Source: JAGNXB01 sp964471595 (GTDB lineage: Bacteria > Bacteroidota > Bacteroidia > Chitinophagales > Saprospiraceae). Taken from it: DNA of 64,000 nucleotides. The position numbers and the translations under genes are program-made. Each line of letters opens with the position of its first letter. Position 1 is the first letter of the stretch. Positions 24,055 to 32,867 of this stretch are shown here, piece after piece. The notes beneath the pieces are model-generated. The model ran no database searches. It was not told where the DNA came from and worked only from the letters and a program-made list of their open reading frames with translations. The stretch covers positions 182,892 through 246,891 of the forward strand of contig CAYYGN010000002.1 of assembly GCA_964471595.1 (NCBI GenBank). The letters run 5' to 3'.

Positions 24055-25788
24055 TTACCGTCCTTCCCACCATACGGGTACCTCTTGACGACCAGTGCCA
24101 TAAAGTGCCTGGATGAAATGAATCAGAAGAGAATACAGCCCCTCATGGCGTAGCTTGACGGGAAGTTCAGGATCAGAAGGAATCCAACCTGTTGTAAAGG
24201 AAAGATGCTGCAAAATCTTTTCTGCACTTGGATCTTTACAGATGAAATGTACCGGCACCGCGTGATCGTCATTCACCATACCAGAGATCTGCCACTCCAT
24301 ACCTGGCGGCTGATGATCACCAATGATAATGAACAGGTCATTACTGCCACCTTTCCGGGTTACAAATTGCTCCACCATGCCCAATTGGTAGATCATGGCA
24401 TCCTGATACCGATCCATATCGCCCGATGATAGACTCCAATAATCCCCTGTTGAAGTGACTGTTATGGTGTCCAGGGCCTTATAGTCCGGGAGTAAAGGCG
24501 GTGGAGGATACCATGGCAAGTGGCCTGCCAAAGTGATGAAAAACAGGAAATGAGGGCCTGGCTTATCCTGGATGAATTTCTCATGCACGAATTCCAGGGC
24601 GTATTGGTCCGGGATCCCGCCAAACGGTTGAAAAGCCAGGCCTTTATATGGGATGTCGGGAAACAGGGTCCATGTAGTGAATTCATGAAATTCCCTGATC
24701 TTTTCATAAGGGATATGCCTGTCGGTTTCCGCATTTGTTTGCATGGTGTTGATTCGGTGGGTGGCATATCCTTTGGCATTCAAAAGACGGACAAGGTGAG
24801 GAAATCTGAATCCGACACCGAGCAATTCGTTGTAGGCAGGTTGGTTGTCAACCAATACTCCTGTTATCGCCGAAGTAAAGGAAAGCCAGGATCTTCCACC
24901 CTTAATGGGGGCCAATGACCAGGTTGAATAGGTATTCCATCCACACTGTCGCAAGCGGGTATCCATGTCGGTGAAGCGGATGGACATGGTGTCCCGGATA
25001 AATGGAGAAAGATGAGTCACAGCCCCGTAGGATTCCAGAAAAAGCAGATAAATGTTGGGGGGATCGGTCCACTCCAATGTGTGATAAGCCGCGTAGGGAA
25101 GGCTTCGATAAGCCAATTGGTTCAGAGGATGGATCTCGCTGCTGCGGAGTGAGTGAGCTATCCGGGGAACCAACCACTGTACATTCAGCCTGAAATCATA
25201 GGGATCTGCCTTATGATACCGCCAACCGCTGGCCCCCAGGTAAAGGATCAACAAAACGAGAAAAGTTGTCCAAGGTGCGCGTAATGACGGCTTCAATGCT
25301 ATGTGGTTCAAACGGATCAGGATACGGGTACACAGCCATACAACCAGGAGAAGAGTCATCAAACTTGCTGTAATCACACCCAGAAAGGACAAGTCCATGC
25401 CTGCCAGGAAGACCGGAACCACTTCCCTCACCAAAGCCCATTCATTGGCCCATTGTGGCCGACAGCCGTACAGATGCTGCATGAGCCCGACCCAAATCTG
25501 GAATACAAGCATGGTGAGCCACAGTACACCCATGACCCATGAACCCACACGTTCAAACATGCCTCGAGGACGAATCAGGAAATACAAGCAAAGCAACAAA
25601 GTCCACTCCCCTATCCACCGGAATGGATGATAATCGTGGTTGAGAAAAATCACACTGAGCCACCCCTCCACCTCCACATTCCGGATTCCTCCAAATGGGT
25701 GAAACGGGGCAATATGCCTGAAGGCATACCACACAGGAAAGCAAAGCATGAAGTTGGTGATTATCAGGAAAAGCAGCTTTCTGATCAT
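24055..25788 (-). CDS. Sulfatase-superfamily membrane protein (LTA-synthase-like)
   Basis: A 577-residue inner-membrane protein: five or so N-terminal membrane helices (to about residue 200), then a periplasmic sulfatase/alkaline-phosphatase-fold domain. Metal-site pieces visible are FLESYGAV (first Glu), GGRSWLSFTSAITG (probable nucleophile region) and FIIIGDHQPPG (Asp-His pair). Proteins of this layout are lipoteichoic acid synthases, phosphoethanolamine or phosphoglycerol transferases. In a Gram-negative the last is most likely, but the substrate is not known. Start 25788 avoids overlap with the divergent gene. Confidence 0.82.
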   Translation of the reverse strand: MIRKLLFLIITNFMLCFPVWYAFRHIAPFHPFGGIRNVEVEGWLSVIFLNHDYHPFRWIGEWTLLLCLYFLIRPRGMFERVGSWVMGVLWLTMLVFQIWVGLMQHLYGCRPQWANEWALVREVVPVFLAGMDLSFLGVITASLMTLLLVVWLCTRILIRLNHIALKPSLRAPWTTFLVLLILYLGASGWRYHKADPYDFRLNVQWLVPRIAHSLRSSEIHPLNQLAYRSLPYAAYHTLEWTDPPNIYLLFLESYGAVTHLSPFIRDTMSIRFTDMDTRLRQCGWNTYSTWSLAPIKGGRSWLSFTSAITGVLVDNQPAYNELLGVGFRFPHLVRLLNAKGYATHRINTMQTNAETDRHIPYEKIREFHEFTTWTLFPDIPYKGLAFQPFGGIPDQYALEFVHEKFIQDKPGPHFLFFITLAGHLPWYPPPPLLPDYKALDTITVTSTGDYWSLSSGDMDRYQDAMIYQLGMVEQFVTRKGGSNDLFIIIGDHQPPGMEWQISGMVNDDHAVPVHFICKDPSAEKILQHLSFTTGWIPSDPELPVKLRHEGLYSLLIHFIQALYGTGRQEVPVWWEGR

Positions 25789-25858
25789 CGATAGGTGGCC
25801 ATGAGATACGAATGTAAGGGCCCGTCCGGATTCTCGATTATCCGCTACTTTTATCCGG

Positions 25859-26713
25859 ATGTTATCTCGTTTCTCCAATAAGTCTTCTCATGCCGGAAAG
25901 ACATTGCAAATCGCTGTTTTTCTGATTTTTGCAGGTCGTGGATTGCAGATATTGTGGAGCAATACTGGCAGTTCTGAATTGCTGGGATTTGAATCCATCA
26001 TGCGTCCAATCATTGGCCCATTCTGCACCTGGGAATCATATACCACACGGATATATCCGGTAGTAGCGGAGACTGTCAATGGTATTCTCGGCTTCATCTG
26101 GTTGAGTTGTTCGGTGGCCATATGGGGTGGGAAGCGATGGCGAAAATGGATTTGGATGGGCTCATTCCTTTTGGTTGCCGATCAAATGGCCCTGTTGCCG
26201 GGCGATTACTACGGCTACATGACCCTGTTCAACAAGTGTTTGTTGATTTTTACGCCATTCCTTTGGCTAATAGGTCCCGGATACGCGTGGACCCGGGCTG
26301 GACGTTGGGCCATAGCCCTGGTGTTCATCAGTCACGGCATTCAGGCCATGGATATTGTTCCTCGTCCCGGTTTGTATGAAGATATGTGGCATTGGTGGTG
26401 GCCTTGGGGACCGGATGCTGATACGGGATTACCTCTGGTAGGATTCCTTGATATTTTGGCCGCCGTAGCACTCTTGACCTTATCCTTACCAGGTTCAGTG
26501 GTTTGGATTTGGCTGACGGGCTGGGGATGTCTGACCGCCCTGGCACGTCTCCATCCTGCATTTATGGCTGGCACCGATTGGGAAACCGTTGGCTTGGCCA
26601 TTGCGGATGTGATTTCTCGCTTACCTCATACCCTTGTACCCGCCGCCATTTGGATGCAACTTACAAACCGAGGATTACAGCCATTTCCAACAAGTCGGTC
26701 TCCAGTGGTTTGA
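25859..26713 (+). CDS. Integral membrane protein of unknown function
   Basis: A 284-residue polytopic protein with about seven hydrophobic spans and many tryptophans (HWWWPWGP near residue 178). No family recognised and no motif suggests a reaction. Its 3' end overlaps the convergent pfkA gene by 53 bp on the opposite strand. A variant -7 box (TACTTTTA) ends 5 nt before the ATG. Divergent from the sulfatase-like gene, with 70 bp between starts. Confidence 0.75.
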   Translation: MLSRFSNKSSHAGKTLQIAVFLIFAGRGLQILWSNTGSSELLGFESIMRPIIGPFCTWESYTTRIYPVVAETVNGILGFIWLSCSVAIWGGKRWRKWIWMGSFLLVADQMALLPGDYYGYMTLFNKCLLIFTPFLWLIGPGYAWTRAGRWAIALVFISHGIQAMDIVPRPGLYEDMWHWWWPWGPDADTGLPLVGFLDILAAVALLTLSLPGSVVWIWLTGWGCLTALARLHPAFMAGTDWETVGLAIADVISRLPHTLVPAAIWMQLTNRGLQPFPTSRSPVV

Positions 26714-27644
26714 CGTTATGGATGGCCTCTTCAAACGGCGTAAATTTCACTTCTTGGTTGACAATTCCCACCGCCTGATTGTGAATACCTCTCAACAGAC
26801 CCTCTACGGCAGCATGTCCAAGCCGTGAAGCCAGTATCCGGTCTGCGGCCGTGGGCGACCCTCCTCTTTGCAAGTGTCCAATGATGGTCACTTTGGATTC
26901 GTAATAATCAAACTCGTTCTTGACGGCATCTGCAATAGCCTGAGCACCACCAAGTGGGTGTCCCTCCGCAACAATGACCAGACTGAACATTTTTTTTCGC
27001 TTTGCCCCGTTTTTGAGCACCTTCACCAGTTCCTGTACGGTGTGTTCTTTTTCAGGGAGTAGGATGGATCCCGCTCCGGAGCCTATACCCGTGTAAAGGG
27101 CTATGAAGCCGGAGTGCCTGCCCATAACCTCAATGAAAAACAGCCGGTTATGACTATCTGCTGTGTCCCTGATGCGGTCAACTGCTTCTATCGCGGTGTT
27201 GACAGCAGTGTCAAAGCCTATGGTGTAATCGGTGCCATACAGGTCGTTATCAATAGTACCTGGTAGCCCTATAAAGGGAAAGCCATATTCTTTGTAAAAG
27301 GTGAGAGCCCCGGTGTATGTGCCATTGCCTCCAATCGCAACACAGGCATCGATATCCTGGGCAACCAGTTGTTCATAAGCTTGCCTTCTACCTTCAGGTG
27401 TCTTGAAAGCCTCACTTCTCGCCGTCTTCAGAATAGTGCCTCCCCGGTGAATGATATTGGCCACATCTCTGGTTTCCAGCCTTTCTATATATCCGTTGAC
27501 CATGCCTTCATATCCCTGGGAAATCCCGTAAATGTGCAAGTCGTGGAAAGTGGCCGTCCTTACTACCGCGCGGATAGCCGCATTCATTCCTGGCGCATCT
27601 CCTCCGGATGTGAATACCGCAATTCTTTTTATCGGGGAAGCCAT
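26661..27644 (-). CDS. pfkA: ATP-dependent 6-phosphofructokinase
   Basis: A 327-residue PfkA of normal size, phosphorylating fructose-6-phosphate in glycolysis. Seen: FTSGGDAPGMNAAIRAVVR (ATP site), GGNGTYTGA, the catalytic PGTIDNDLYGTDYTIGFDTA and EVMGRHSGFIAL. The residue after GGNGT is Tyr rather than the GDGS pattern of E. coli, where Gly104-Asp/Gly switches ATP versus PPi use: GGNGT has Gly-Asn-Gly, so ATP use is likely but not certain. ATG at 27644 is chosen over a TTG one codon upstream. It follows the BadF-type kinase by 10 bp. Confidence 0.93.
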   Translation of the reverse strand: MASPIKRIAVFTSGGDAPGMNAAIRAVVRTATFHDLHIYGISQGYEGMVNGYIERLETRDVANIIHRGGTILKTARSEAFKTPEGRRQAYEQLVAQDIDACVAIGGNGTYTGALTFYKEYGFPFIGLPGTIDNDLYGTDYTIGFDTAVNTAIEAVDRIRDTADSHNRLFFIEVMGRHSGFIALYTGIGSGAGSILLPEKEHTVQELVKVLKNGAKRKKMFSLVIVAEGHPLGGAQAIADAVKNEFDYYESKVTIIGHLQRGGSPTAADRILASRLGHAAVEGLLRGIHNQAVGIVNQEVKFTPFEEAIHNVKPLETDLLEMAVILGL

Positions 27645-27654
27645 CAAGGTTTAT

Positions 27655-28500
27655 TTAACGCGTGAGTAAATGATAGGTAACAAGTTCGCGGACAGGCTGT
27701 TGGATCCACCTTCCCTTTTGGTACCCTTTCGTGGAAAGGACTTCCTCCAGGATTTCCCTGAAGTGCCAGGCAATGGATCCTACAAAATGGACAGGCAAGT
27801 GTTTAGCTCCTTGGTATTTTGCCACATGTCTTTCCAAAAAGGAGACAAAGCAACTTGCTACCAACTCTCTGGTATAGGGTTCATGAAGGTGGCGGAGGGC
27901 AAATCTGGATAGTGAAGCCAGATAGACATTGGGCTTGGGACCATAAATCTGATCCATCACTTCGGTTTTATCCTCGGCCACCTCTTTCAGGAAAGCCGTT
28001 GCCAATGATTCAGGCATCTCCCGGTAATAATAGGCCCTCAATAATTCTTTGCCGATATGAGACCCACTTCCTTCATCCCCCACCAGGTAGCCCAGACTGG
28101 TAATATTGTCGATGATTTGACGGCCGTCATATTGACAGGAATTGCTGCCGGTGCCCAGAATACAGGCAATACCAGGTTCCATGAGACACGTGGCTCTGGC
28201 GGCTGCCAGCAGATCGTGTTCCACGTACATTGTAGCTTGGGTGAATATCCGGGACAATCCCTCTGACATGTTCTCGCAACGTTTGGCATCCGAACAACCG
28301 GCTCCATAGAAATACACCTTTTCTACCAATCCGATAGTCGGCAATCGGTGCCCCAAATCCTCCCGCAACATCTCTTCGATTAGCCCGGGGCTATGCAAAA
28401 ACGGATTTATGCCACGTGTCTGGAGGTGGATTTCACCTCCCTGACCGGGGATGAACACCCAATCCGCCTTGGTTGATCCACTATCAACGATGGCAATCAT
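27655..28500 (-). CDS. BadF/BadG-type sugar kinase (N-acetylglucosamine kinase-like)
   Basis: A 281-residue ASKHA-fold ATPase. MIAIVDSGSTKADWV is the phosphate-1 loop, CILGTGSNSCQYDG the phosphate-2 loop, and GYLVGDEGSGSHIGKELLRAYY a conserved family stretch. Bacteroidota homologues are annotated as N-acetylglucosamine kinase-like, which would feed amino-sugar salvage, and the pfkA neighbour downstream fits a sugar role. ATG at 28500 begins the fold. A -7 box and a palindrome lie just upstream. Confidence 0.87.
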   Translation of the reverse strand: MIAIVDSGSTKADWVFIPGQGGEIHLQTRGINPFLHSPGLIEEMLREDLGHRLPTIGLVEKVYFYGAGCSDAKRCENMSEGLSRIFTQATMYVEHDLLAAARATCLMEPGIACILGTGSNSCQYDGRQIIDNITSLGYLVGDEGSGSHIGKELLRAYYYREMPESLATAFLKEVAEDKTEVMDQIYGPKPNVYLASLSRFALRHLHEPYTRELVASCFVSFLERHVAKYQGAKHLPVHFVGSIAWHFREILEEVLSTKGYQKGRWIQQPVRELVTYHLLTR

Positions 28501-28502
28501 CC

Positions 28503-28522
28503 TGAAGATTTCTTCAAAAGTA
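28503..28522 (-). promoter_or_regulatory. -7 box (TACTTTTG) overlapping a TGAAGA-TT-TCTTCA palindrome
   Basis: An exact TAnnTTTG box (28515-28522, minus strand) precedes the BadF-type kinase ATG by 14 nt. A 14-bp palindrome at 28503-28516 overlaps the box and fills the leader, a position where a repressor or a hairpin could act. Confidence 0.45.
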
Positions 28523-28584
28523 GGAGATTCGGCATACAGCTTAGGGTCTGCGCAGTGCAGATCTCTCCAACGCCCCGGATTACC

Positions 28585-28592
28585 TACATTTG
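28585..28592 (+). promoter_or_regulatory. -7 promoter box (TACATTTG)
   Basis: Exact TAnnTTTG match 12-18 nt upstream of the two candidate ATGs (28605, 28611) of the 3-hydroxyacyl-CoA dehydrogenase gene. No clear -33 element. Confidence 0.45.
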
Positions 28593-28610
28593 AGGCCAAA
28601 TCAGATGCGC

Positions 28611-29501
28611 ATGAATAAGAAAATGGCCGTTATAGGGGCTGGCACCATGGGCAATGGGATTGCTCATGTTTTCGCCCAAAAAGGATATCAGGTCCACTTG
28701 GTGGATATTTCCCAAGACGCATTGGAAACAGGAATCCTGACCATCGGGAAAAATTTGGACCGGATGCTGAAAAAAGGCCTCATCGACCAGGAGACGGTTA
28801 CCGGAACCCTGGAGCGCATCAGCCGTCATACCCAAATCGAGGACGGCGTTCGAGATTGCATGCTTGTTGTAGAAGCCGCAACGGAGAACCCGGAGATCAA
28901 AGCCCGTTTGTTTCGTGACATGGATCGTTACACGAATCCAGATACGATCCTGGCAACGAATACTTCATCCATATCCATCACTCGGATAGCAGCTGAAACC
29001 AGGAAGCCAGACAAAGTCATCGGCATGCATTTCATGAATCCTGTTCCTGTCATGAAACTTGTCGAGGTAATACGCGGATATGCCACTTCGGATGAAACTT
29101 GTGACCACATAATGGCCATCTCCCGGGCTTTGGACAAACAGCCGGTTGAAGTCAATGACTACCCGGGTTTTGTGGCCAATCGGATATTGATGCCCATGAT
29201 TAATGAGGCGATTGCAACCTTGCACGAAGGGGTGGCAGGCGTGGAGGAAATTGACCAGGTCATGAAATTGGGCATGGCGCATCCAATGGGGCCATTGCAT
29301 TTGGCAGATTTCATTGGTCTTGATGTCTGTTTGGCCATCTTGAGGGTAATGCATGAAGGATTCGGCCGGTCAAAATATGCCCCCAACCCTTTATTGGTCA
29401 ATATGGTCACTGCCGGAAAACTGGGTGTCAAGACAGGGGAAGGCTTCTATGTTTATGATCCTGTCACACGTGACAAAACAGTCTCCCGGCACTTCCTCTG
29501 A
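28611..29501 (+). CDS. 3-hydroxybutyryl-CoA dehydrogenase
   Basis: A 296-residue monofunctional 3-hydroxyacyl-CoA dehydrogenase that oxidises 3-hydroxyacyl-CoA with NAD(P)+. N-terminal Rossmann site MAVIGAGTMGNGIAHVFAQKGY, ATNTSSISITRIA, and the catalytic His in IGMHFMNPVPVMKLVEVIRG. The C-terminal helical domain has GFVANRILMPMINEA and ends GEGFYVYD. ATG 28611 (MNKKM) fits family N-termini; 28605 is possible. A second, FadN-linked dehydrogenase lies at 38440. Confidence 0.93.
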   Translation: MNKKMAVIGAGTMGNGIAHVFAQKGYQVHLVDISQDALETGILTIGKNLDRMLKKGLIDQETVTGTLERISRHTQIEDGVRDCMLVVEAATENPEIKARLFRDMDRYTNPDTILATNTSSISITRIAAETRKPDKVIGMHFMNPVPVMKLVEVIRGYATSDETCDHIMAISRALDKQPVEVNDYPGFVANRILMPMINEAIATLHEGVAGVEEIDQVMKLGMAHPMGPLHLADFIGLDVCLAILRVMHEGFGRSKYAPNPLLVNMVTAGKLGVKTGEGFYVYDPVTRDKTVSRHFL

Positions 29502-29831
29502 ATCCCGAGCGTCCATTGGATCGCGCGATTTGTCCTTGGGCACAGGCATTGACACAGAAAGGCATGTTTGAATCAAGGAGCGGCGAAATTAGATCCAACC
29601 GCAGGTTCGGGAATATGCTTCGTCCCTCCTGTCAGATTTGGTTTCGACTGCGATAGGGACCTAGAGCTATTCACCCCCCAAGAATATTGATTGTCATGCC
29701 AATGAAGGACTTTTACCGTTGGCATTCATGGTGGTTTTGACTTTCCAGCTGTTGGATACTCGCCTAAACCATGGATGTCAGGGGGGGATGGAACTAGTGC
29801 CATTCTGAAACCACCATGTTGGGCTGTTTCA
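29502..29831. other. 330-bp gene-free gap with stem-forming repeats
   Basis: No frame here looks coding. The gap separates two convergent genes. It contains ATGCCAA/TTGGCAT (29696-29702 and 29719-29725, 16-nt loop), followed one base later by an 11-bp perfect inverted repeat CATGGTGGTTT/AAACCACCATG (29727-29737 and 29808-29818, 70-nt loop). No T-run follows, so these are not ordinary terminators. They could be an RNA structure or a relic of a small mobile repeat. Confidence 0.5.
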
Positions 29832-31751
29832 TCATGAGGTGTACCGGGACATTTCCTCAACCGCAGCCTCCCAATCGGACTCCGCTTGCTGCAATTGAAG
29901 ACGCAAATTCTGATAATCGGCAGTAATCTTACCTGCTTCAGGACTTGAATAAAAAGATGCCTCTCCCATAAGGGCCTCAAGTTGGCTCAACCGTTGCTCC
30001 AGGGACTCTACCTCTTTTTCAGCTTTTTGTACTCGTTTTTGAACCTGTTTTCGGGCATCTTGCCATTCAGGACTGCCAGGTTGCAGGTTGGGGTTTGTTT
30101 TATCCGTTGTGATCTCTGTCTTGCGCCCAAGCTCCCTTTCATCTGTAACCGATTGTTCCTCAAGGAACTGGTCTATGTCACCTAAGAAAAGTTTTACCTG
30201 GCCTTCTTTGAAATAGTAGATCTTGTCGCAAAGACCACTGAGAAAATCACGGTCATGGGAAACGACGACCAACGTTCCTGAATACTGTAGAACGGCTTGT
30301 TTGAGTACATCCTTGGCAGCCATGTCCAGATGGTTGGTCGGTTCATCAAGAACAAGGAGATTAATGGGATTCAGCAACAGCTGCGCCAATGCCAAACGGG
30401 CCCTCTCTCCACCCGACAAGACAGAGACCTTCTTGTCCACATCTTCACCGGAGAACAAGAATGCCCCAAGGATTCCTCTAACCTGACTGCGAACCTCCGG
30501 CCCTGCAGCATCCTCCAATGTCGCCAGTACGGTTTTTCCACCCTCGAGGCGTTCGGACTGATCCTGTGCATAATAGCCGATATGAACCTGATAGGAAGGG
30601 TCAATGGTTCCTCTGTCAGGAGCCAAATGACCGGTAAGAATACGGGCAAGAGTGGTCTTGCCCTGACCGTTTTGGCCCACAAAGGCTACGCGGTCACCTC
30701 TTGTGATCTGAAAATCCAGATTTTCCAGAACAACCTTGTCCCCGTAGGATTTGGAAAGTCGGTGACCACCAAAAACTTTTTCTCCCGATCTGGGGGGAGG
30801 AGGGAAGCGGATGTTCATTCTCCTGTCATCACTCAGAAATTCCTCTACCAACTCCATCTTGGCCAACTGCTTCTCCATGGATTTGGCCATGCTGGCTTTG
30901 CTCGCCTTCGCTCTGAAACGATCAATGGTGGATTGCATCTGATTGATACGACGCTGCTGGGCTTCTGCCGCTTCCTGCCTTTTTTGTATCCTAAGTACCC
31001 TTTCTTCCACATACCGGGCATAACCCATTTGGTAATCATCGATTCGCCCGAGGACCAGCTCCATGACCCGGGTTGTACAAGCTTCAAGAAACCGGCGATC
31101 ATGCGAAACAATGAGTAATGCCATTTCGGATCTGGACAAATAGTCTTCCAACCACAGGATGGCTTCGATATCCAGATGATTGGTTGGTTCATCCAGCATC
31201 ATCAAATCGGGATGCTCCAGCAACAATTTCGCCAGCCAGGCCCTCACCTGCCACCCACCGGAAAAGGTGCGCAGTGGCCGGCTGAATTGGTCCGACTTGA
31301 ATCCCAGCCCTTTCAATACTTTTTCTGCTTCCCCTTCGGCCTGGTCCCAGCCCATAACGTGAAGGAGGTGATGGGCATCAGCCAACCTCACCAAAGCATC
31401 TTCCAGTGCCTTACCTTCCAGGGTATTGGCCTCCAGAGCTTTTTCAATATCCCTGATCTCAGCATCCAGCCGTCGCGGTTCTTCGAAAGCCCTCATGGCG
31501 ATCTCCCAGACCGTTTCTTCCGTCACAGGCTGGATGTCTTGGCTGAGATATCCTATGCGCCATCCGGGAGGCATTTCCAGACGACCTCCGTCAGGGCGGT
31601 ATTCACCTGAAATCATTCGAAAGAGGGTGGTTTTTCCGGCACCGTTACGACCTATCAATGCTGCTTTCTCTCCTGCCTGGAGCGTAAACGAGAGGCCTTC
31701 GAAAACAGTACGCTCACCAAAATGCAGATACAGGTCAGAAACGTGAAGCAT
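29832..31751 (-). CDS. ABC-F family ATPase
   Basis: A 639-residue soluble protein with two ATPase domains and no membrane segment, as in ABC-F translation factors that act at the ribosomal E site. Domain 1: Walker A GRNGAGKTTLF, signature FSGGWQVRAWLAKLLL, Walker B LMMLDEPTNHLD. Domain 2: GQNGQGKTTLARI, LSGGERARLALAQLL, LLVLDEPTNHLD. The linker between them is charged (P-site interaction motif region), and a C-terminal coiled coil (about 545-639) is like that of Uup. Start at 31751 gives MLHVSDLYLHFG. Confidence 0.93.
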   Translation of the reverse strand: MLHVSDLYLHFGERTVFEGLSFTLQAGEKAALIGRNGAGKTTLFRMISGEYRPDGGRLEMPPGWRIGYLSQDIQPVTEETVWEIAMRAFEEPRRLDAEIRDIEKALEANTLEGKALEDALVRLADAHHLLHVMGWDQAEGEAEKVLKGLGFKSDQFSRPLRTFSGGWQVRAWLAKLLLEHPDLMMLDEPTNHLDIEAILWLEDYLSRSEMALLIVSHDRRFLEACTTRVMELVLGRIDDYQMGYARYVEERVLRIQKRQEAAEAQQRRINQMQSTIDRFRAKASKASMAKSMEKQLAKMELVEEFLSDDRRMNIRFPPPPRSGEKVFGGHRLSKSYGDKVVLENLDFQITRGDRVAFVGQNGQGKTTLARILTGHLAPDRGTIDPSYQVHIGYYAQDQSERLEGGKTVLATLEDAAGPEVRSQVRGILGAFLFSGEDVDKKVSVLSGGERARLALAQLLLNPINLLVLDEPTNHLDMAAKDVLKQAVLQYSGTLVVVSHDRDFLSGLCDKIYYFKEGQVKLFLGDIDQFLEEQSVTDERELGRKTEITTDKTNPNLQPGSPEWQDARKQVQKRVQKAEKEVESLEQRLSQLEALMGEASFYSSPEAGKITADYQNLRLQLQQAESDWEAAVEEMSRYTS

Positions 31752-31814
31752 GCCAATGGGGTAAAACGCCACAAAGATGCGCAATCCGAAGTTCAATGCC
31801 CATCGTACCGAAGG

Positions 31815-32867
31815 TCACTTCCCTTTGGCAAGGGTGAAGCCAAATGTTGACCCTTTCCCTTGGGCACTCCTCACCGTGATTCCCTGCTTGTGGGCTTCAA
31901 TGATATGTTTGACAATGGAAAGCCCTAATCCCGAACCACCAAGTTCCCGGGATCGGCTGACATCAACACGATAGAATCGGTCGAAAACATGCTTCAGGTG
32001 TTGCTCTTCAATACCTATTCCGTCATCTGTAATTTCTATCAGTACCCGGTCATCCATGTCATAAAAGCTGACTTTGACGGTTCCCCCCACCCTGCCATAC
32101 TTGATGGCATTGCCGATAAGATTGTTGAATACCTGGCGGATTCGCTCGCGGTCGGCAACCACCAGAAAATCAGCATCGGCACCCGTTTTGAATCCCAGGC
32201 GGATTTGACGATCTCCAGCCAGTCTCTCATGATCATCAAAGACCTCTTTGACAAGGGTCTTCAAGTCAAAGTGTTCCATCTCCAGAACCATTTGCTCGGA
32301 TTCAAGCTGGGAAATGGTTTCCAGGTCACTGACAATGGTTTCCAACCGTTCCACATTTTTTGCCGCGCGATCCAGGTACTTCATGTTGATGGTGGGATCA
32401 TGCAGCCCCCCTTCCAGCAGTGTGTGCAAATATCCCTGTATATTGAAGATGGGCGTCTTCAACTCGTGACTGATGTTCCCAAGGAATTTTCGCCGATAGG
32501 CCTCCAACGCTCTCAGGGTCTCCAACTCCTTTTGCTGCTTCTCGGCCCAAATCTTGACCTCTTCTTCAACCGAGGCAAGGATATCCCTGTCTGAAAAGGA
32601 ACTCTTTCGGAGATCCGGCTCGGTTTTGACTTCGTGTATGTATTTGTATATCAACTTTATACGTCGATATATAAAAAATTGTACATTCCTTTGGGTCAAC
32701 AAATAGACACCGCTGAAGGCCAAAATGGGGGCTATGACCCACATCCAAAGTGGCACGAAAACAGGGCTGTAAATCCCGAGCAATCCGAGCACGATGAACA
32801 CCGCCAAGGCACTGCCTCCGCCACTCAACATGGCGACCTGATGGATGGAAAAATTCTTGTTGACCAT
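31815..32867 (-). CDS. PhoR-like sensor histidine kinase
   Basis: A 350-residue membrane kinase. Two N-terminal membrane helices (about 14-35 and 38-58) with almost no periplasmic loop, then a coiled linker, then a HisKA domain with the phospho-acceptor His in FLGNISHELKTPIFNIQGYL. The ATPase domain has NNLIGNAIKYG (N box), DDGIGIEEQHLKHVFDRFYRVD (G1/F box) and GGSGLGLSIVKHI (G2). The start shares one base with the response-regulator stop (TAATG). Lack of a periplasmic sensor suggests it senses through the membrane or a partner, as PhoR does with Pst/PhoU. Confidence 0.92.
   Translation of the reverse strand: MVNKNFSIHQVAMLSGGGSALAVFIVLGLLGIYSPVFVPLWMWVIAPILAFSGVYLLTQRNVQFFIYRRIKLIYKYIHEVKTEPDLRKSSFSDRDILASVEEEVKIWAEKQQKELETLRALEAYRRKFLGNISHELKTPIFNIQGYLHTLLEGGLHDPTINMKYLDRAAKNVERLETIVSDLETISQLESEQMVLEMEHFDLKTLVKEVFDDHERLAGDRQIRLGFKTGADADFLVVADRERIRQVFNNLIGNAIKYGRVGGTVKVSFYDMDDRVLIEITDDGIGIEEQHLKHVFDRFYRVDVSRSRELGGSGLGLSIVKHIIEAHKQGITVRSAQGKGSTFGFTLAKGK

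Noticed and set aside
30297..31118. 273-codon plus-strand frame
   Set aside because: Entirely antisense to the ABC-F gene whose motifs are clear; its protein has no coherent pattern.
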